In this document: positions 4,316 to 6,646 of the stretch, one piece after another
How positions within the stretch are numbered: position 1 is the stretch's first letter
Layout: every line of letters begins with the position of its first letter
Assembly: GCA_946408865.1 (NCBI GenBank)
Contig: CAMJTZ010000106.1
Coordinates: forward strand, 1 to 6,646
Direction: 5' to 3'
Length of the DNA stretch: 6,646 bases
Source of the DNA: an uncultured Clostridia bacterium
Lineage (GTDB): Bacteria > Bacillota_A > Clostridia > Christensenellales > Aristaeellaceae
The notes under the pieces: generated by a model
Seen by the model: only the letters and a program-made list of their open reading frames with translations
Databases searched by the model: none
What the model was told of the DNA's origin: nothing
Made by a program: the position numbers and the translations under genes

Positions 4316-5196
4316 ACCTGCTTCATCTTTCCGATAATATCAATCACTTCGCGGGACCATCCTTCCGCGGAGCCTGTCAGTTTATACTCATCAAACTCTT
4401 TGGAATCCCTGACGGTGCGCAGCACCATATCGTTGTCGATATGCAGCGTTGTCCGGTAATGGGCTTCCACCATTTTTTCCGTTTCTTTCTTTTCTTCTGC
4501 GGATCCGGCTGTTTTCCTCGCGGTACCGGTCACAATACCGGTCACTTTTACATGATAATGCCGGAAGAAATAGACAAGATAACTGAGTGAATAGTACTGC
4601 GATGAATATACCCAGATATCATATCCCTTCGCGTTCAGCGTATGGAACAGCGCGATGACGCCGCGGCGGATCCGTTCCTTGTACATCCTGTTCAGCGGAA
4701 ACCGAAGCGCGTCCTCCAGATACGGATCGTCCGCCGGCCGGAAAACCACCTCGTCCAGATCCAGCGTCACACGCTTGTCCGATCTGGCTTTCTCCAGCAT
4801 CTTCCGGATATCTTTCTGCGTCGTAAGGTCGACGATCTTGACTTTGATTTTCCTGACGCCGGTCCGGCGCGCAGCTGCCCAGCGGTGGTGACCGTTCAGA
4901 ATCATATAGCCGTCCGGCTTGGTTTTTTCAATCATCAGCGGTTCCTTCACTCCGCTGTTTCGCACATCCATTCCGGCCAGGAGATTCCGGTATTCCCTCT
5001 CATAATTGGAAATAATCTCGTAGTTCGGTCCGATATCCGGAAAACAGAATTCATCTTCCGGATTCGGGTGCAGTTTGCTGCAGGGATATTCCTTGATCAG
5101 CAGCCGCCGCAGAAACCCCGCTTTCACCGGATAATAAACGCCTTTTACTTTGTTGACTTCCTGCTCCAGAAACGTCTGAAACTCCGTTTTGGCCAT
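4312..5196 (-). CDS. ParB/sulfiredoxin-like domain fused to a HAD-like domain
   Basis: A 294-residue two-domain protein. About residues 35-125 resemble the ParB/sulfiredoxin-like fold, with the nucleotide-binding type motif LNGHHRWAAARRTG at 100-113. About residues 143-290 form a HAD domain: LDLDEVVF (Asp146, Asp148), VYSSQ (Ser198/Ser199) and HIDND (252-256), plus the LRFPLNRMYKERIRRG insert also found in the downstream gene. The start is supported by AGGAG 8 nt upstream and a promoter at 5243-5271. The ParB-like part may bind or hydrolyse a nucleotide or phosphorylate a partner, as relatives do, while the HAD part would remove phosphate. No partition genes are nearby, so chromosome segregation is unlikely. 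The pairing with a single-domain HAD paralogue suggests a two-subunit or two-step system. Function not established. Confidence 0.75.
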   Translation of the reverse strand: MAKTEFQTFLEQEVNKVKGVYYPVKAGFLRRLLIKEYPCSKLHPNPEDEFCFPDIGPNYEIISNYEREYRNLLAGMDVRNSGVKEPLMIEKTKPDGYMILNGHHRWAAARRTGVRKIKVKIVDLTTQKDIRKMLEKARSDKRVTLDLDEVVFRPADDPYLEDALRFPLNRMYKERIRRGVIALFHTLNAKGYDIWVYSSQYYSLSYLVYFFRHYHVKVTGIVTGTARKTAGSAEEKKETEKMVEAHYRTTLHIDNDMVLRTVRDSKEFDEYKLTGSAEGWSREVIDIIGKMKQV

Positions 5197-5242
5197 ATCG
5201 CTCTCCTGCTTTCATTTTCAGTTTTCAATAACGACTGGATTC

Positions 5243-5271
5243 ATTATACCCGTTTGTTCCCGTTTTGTATA
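5243..5271 (-). promoter_or_regulatory. Promoter of the ParB-HAD / HAD operon
   Basis: On the minus strand TATACA (5266-5271) and a perfect TATAAT (5243-5248) are 17 bp apart. The spacer contains ACGGG twice at 10-bp spacing, a possible regulator site. Transcription would begin about 40 nt before the start codon at 5196. Confidence 0.65.
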
Positions 5272-5294
5272 GAACGAAGTTTTTTGTACATACC

Positions 5295-5323
5295 AAAAAG
5301 GGAGCGGCATTTCTGCTGCTCCC
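5295..5323 (-). terminator. Intrinsic terminator of the second sigma/anti-sigma operon
   Basis: Read on the minus strand, GGGAGCAGC (5315-5323) pairs with GCCGCTCCC (5300-5308) with one A-C mismatch around a 6-nt loop, and five T's follow (5295-5299). It lies 17 bp past the anti-sigma stop codon and just upstream of the next promoter on the same strand, which separates the two operons. Confidence 0.85.
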
Positions 5324-5340
5324 CTCCGGTTTTCCGCTGT

Positions 5341-6312
5341 TCAGCCAATGCCGCCCAGCGCGGAATCATATACATACCGTTCCACTGTGCCGTCTTCCAC
5401 GTTGACATAGACGATGTAGTAACCGTCCTTCTCCGCGCGCGGCCGTTCTTCGCCCTTGATCTCCATCTCTGCCGTGTAGGGCATATAGAGCAGGTACTCC
5501 ACCTGGATACAGGGTTTCCCGTTCATCATTCCGTAAAAATGGTTTCCGTTTTCCTCCTCGGAACCCGTAAAGAGTTCCAGCCGGGAAATCTGTTCCTCGT
5601 TCAGGCTGTAGTTGCTGACAATAAATTCCTTTCCGATCTCAAACATTTCCTGTTCGGTCAGCTTGCGTGCTTCCAGGGCGCCGGTTTTTTCCGTATCCGC
5701 CTGATAGTTGAACATGAAATCATCCATCGGCGCGATATCCGGTTCGGGCGTGCTGTGCGCATCTGTAATTTCTTTCGCCCGATCCAGGAAGGCCATCTTT
5801 TTCTTTTCATCCGTGCTTTCCGCCAGCATGACCTTCAGCTGGTCCAGGCCCCAGATTTCCGCATCATAGCCGCCGGCTGTATCTTCCCCGTCATGGCTCC
5901 AGGTGATTTCCGCCTTGCCGTCCTTCACCAGCGCGGTATAGGTTCCCAGCGGATACTGCATGCCTTCAACACCGATATAAGACACCTTTAGCGTTCCGTC
6001 TTCCAGTTTCTCTTCAGCCCTTGCGAAGAAGGTCTGCATCTCCGGGGTAATACCGTATTTTTCCTCCAGCGCCCGGTCCGCTGCCTGCGTCGCGGTTACT
6101 TTCGGGGAAAGCAGCAGTCCCGCTGCCACGCCCACCACGGAAATCAGCACCAGTGCCATTGCAACCACAAAGCCCAATGAAAACTTCTTCATTTCAGGTT
6201 CCTCCTCCTGCGCGATCCGCTGCTGCACAGCCGCCCGGCAGGATGGCAGCTCATCCAGAAAGGACAGCCGCCGGTCCATCGGGTTCCGAAGCGGTTCCTT
6301 ATTCTGCTTCAT
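5341..6312 (-). CDS. Single-pass membrane anti-sigma-type protein of the second sigma pair
   Basis: A 323-residue counterpart of the protein at 358-1335. Residues 1-40 are cytoplasmic, about 44-68 form one membrane helix (FSLGFVVAMALVLISVVGVAAGLLL), and the rest would be outside. The outside part contains two stretches resembling PepSY-type repeats: ATQAADRALEEKYG followed by TYTALVKDGKAEITW, and at the end GYYIVYVNVEDGTVERYVY. This likeness is from memory. The start at 6312 has a GGAGG SD 9 nt upstream and overlaps the sigma gene by 14 nt, implying coupling. The role inferred is sequestering the sigma factor until the outside domain senses a signal. It has no zinc-binding HxxxCxxC motif. The outside domain is unlike that of the first pair, so the two probably sense different things. 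Confidence 0.75.
   Translation of the reverse strand: MKQNKEPLRNPMDRRLSFLDELPSCRAAVQQRIAQEEEPEMKKFSLGFVVAMALVLISVVGVAAGLLLSPKVTATQAADRALEEKYGITPEMQTFFARAEEKLEDGTLKVSYIGVEGMQYPLGTYTALVKDGKAEITWSHDGEDTAGGYDAEIWGLDQLKVMLAESTDEKKKMAFLDRAKEITDAHSTPEPDIAPMDDFMFNYQADTEKTGALEARKLTEQEMFEIGKEFIVSNYSLNEEQISRLELFTGSEEENGNHFYGMMNGKPCIQVEYLLYMPYTAEMEIKGEERPRAEKDGYYIVYVNVEDGTVERYVYDSALGGIG
6190..6209 (-). promoter_or_regulatory. Internal SD plus in-frame ATG inside the second anti-sigma gene
   Basis: AGGAGGAGG (minus strand, 6201-6209) stands 8 nt before an in-frame ATG (6190-6192, Met41), giving a product starting MKKFSLGFVV at the edge of the membrane helix. Position and spacing match the internal site at 1219-1238 in the paralogue. 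The Glu-Glu-Glu codons supply the SD, so coding constraint is a possible explanation. Confidence 0.4.
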
Positions 6313-6646
6313 CGTACCATTCCTCCAGTTCGTCTTTCAGCCTCGTCTTCGCTTTTTTCAGCCGATAATTAACCGTTGATCGGGGAAGTTTCATGACGCG
6401 GCACATTTCTTCCAGGGTCAGTCCCTGGTACCATCTCAGCAGCGTTGCCTCCCTGAGTCTGGGCGGCAGATTCATCACCGCACGCGTTACGGTGTCGTCC
6501 CGCTCCTCGAATGGAACCGCGCCTTCCGGCAGCTGATCAGGGGTTACGGACCGGTCCGTGTTCCGGAACCAGGAGCTTTTCAGCAGATCCTTGCAGGTGT
6601 TCATGGCAATGCGCATCAGCCATGTTTTTTCATCTGCCTCGCCGCG
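6299..6646 (-). CDS. ECF-type sigma factor, N-terminus beyond the right edge
   Basis: The frame stays open to the window edge, so the 115 residues seen are the C-terminal two thirds of a longer protein. An internal ATG at 6616 is not the start: the preceding codons read RGEADEKTWL, matching RGEANEKTYL within region 2 of the sigma factor at 1325-1846. Region 2 continues through MRIAMNTCKDLLKSSWFR. Region 4 is at about 58-104 (MNLPPRLREATLLRWY), with its helix-turn-helix near LEEMCRVMKLPRSTVNYRLKK. It is coupled to the membrane protein downstream by a 14-nt overlap. Relative to its paralogue it keeps the overall plan but differs in the linker and the recognition helix, so the two probably read different promoters. 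Confidence 0.92.
   Translation of the reverse strand, partial: RGEADEKTWLMRIAMNTCKDLLKSSWFRNTDRSVTPDQLPEGAVPFEERDDTVTRAVMNLPPRLREATLLRWYQGLTLEEMCRVMKLPRSTVNYRLKKAKTRLKDELEEWYDEAE

Noticed and set aside
4642..5991. Long plus-strand open frame (449 codons)
   Set aside because: It is antisense to the ParB-HAD and anti-sigma genes and crosses a terminator and a promoter. Its translation is low-quality (rich in His, Phe and Arg), typical of an antisense shadow.

Overview
The window looks like a chromosomal segment of a low-to-moderate G+C Firmicute, most likely a gut- or rumen-type Clostridia. The grounds are strong AGGAGG-type Shine-Dalgarno (SD) sequences, U-tract intrinsic terminators, and ECF sigma factors translationally coupled to single-pass membrane partners. 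No gene fixes the genus. By eye the DNA is uneven: aroB and the right half are G+C-richer, while the left sigma operon and the large non-coding block (about 1860-2480) are A+T-richer.

Layout, left to right. A gene just begins on the minus strand at position 16 and leaves the window, with its own SD and promoter. A minus-strand terminator (97-134) ends the first sigma operon, which reads leftwards: an ECF sigma factor (1325-1846) followed, with an 11-nt overlap, by a membrane anti-sigma-type protein (358-1335). An unusually large non-coding block (1847-2665) separates this operon from a divergently read aroB homologue (2666-3781). Convergent with aroB is a two-gene minus-strand operon: a ParB-like/HAD fusion protein (4312-5196) and a free-standing HAD paralogue (3794-4315), coupled by an ATGA overlap. 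To the right, a second minus-strand sigma/anti-sigma operon ends at 5341. Its sigma gene is cut by the right edge.

The two sigma operons are clearly related. Their sigma proteins align through regions 2 and 4, and both membrane partners have a short cytoplasmic N-terminus, one transmembrane helix and a long outside part. Both partner genes also carry a near-ideal internal SD just before an in-frame ATG at the membrane segment, so each could make a second product lacking the cytoplasmic part.

The most unusual part is the 0.8-kb non-coding block. It holds a REP-like hairpin, two long inverted repeats (one with an extra direct copy), a pair of interlocked stems followed by six T's, three TTTCAGT motifs exactly 10 bp apart next to an extended -10 promoter, and six GTTCMYCTC motifs exactly 16 bp apart in the predicted aroB leader. 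The AroB homologue itself lacks two residues normally conserved in the dehydroquinate synthase active site. Together these make 2390-3781 the best candidate for something undescribed, although each function suggested here is inference.
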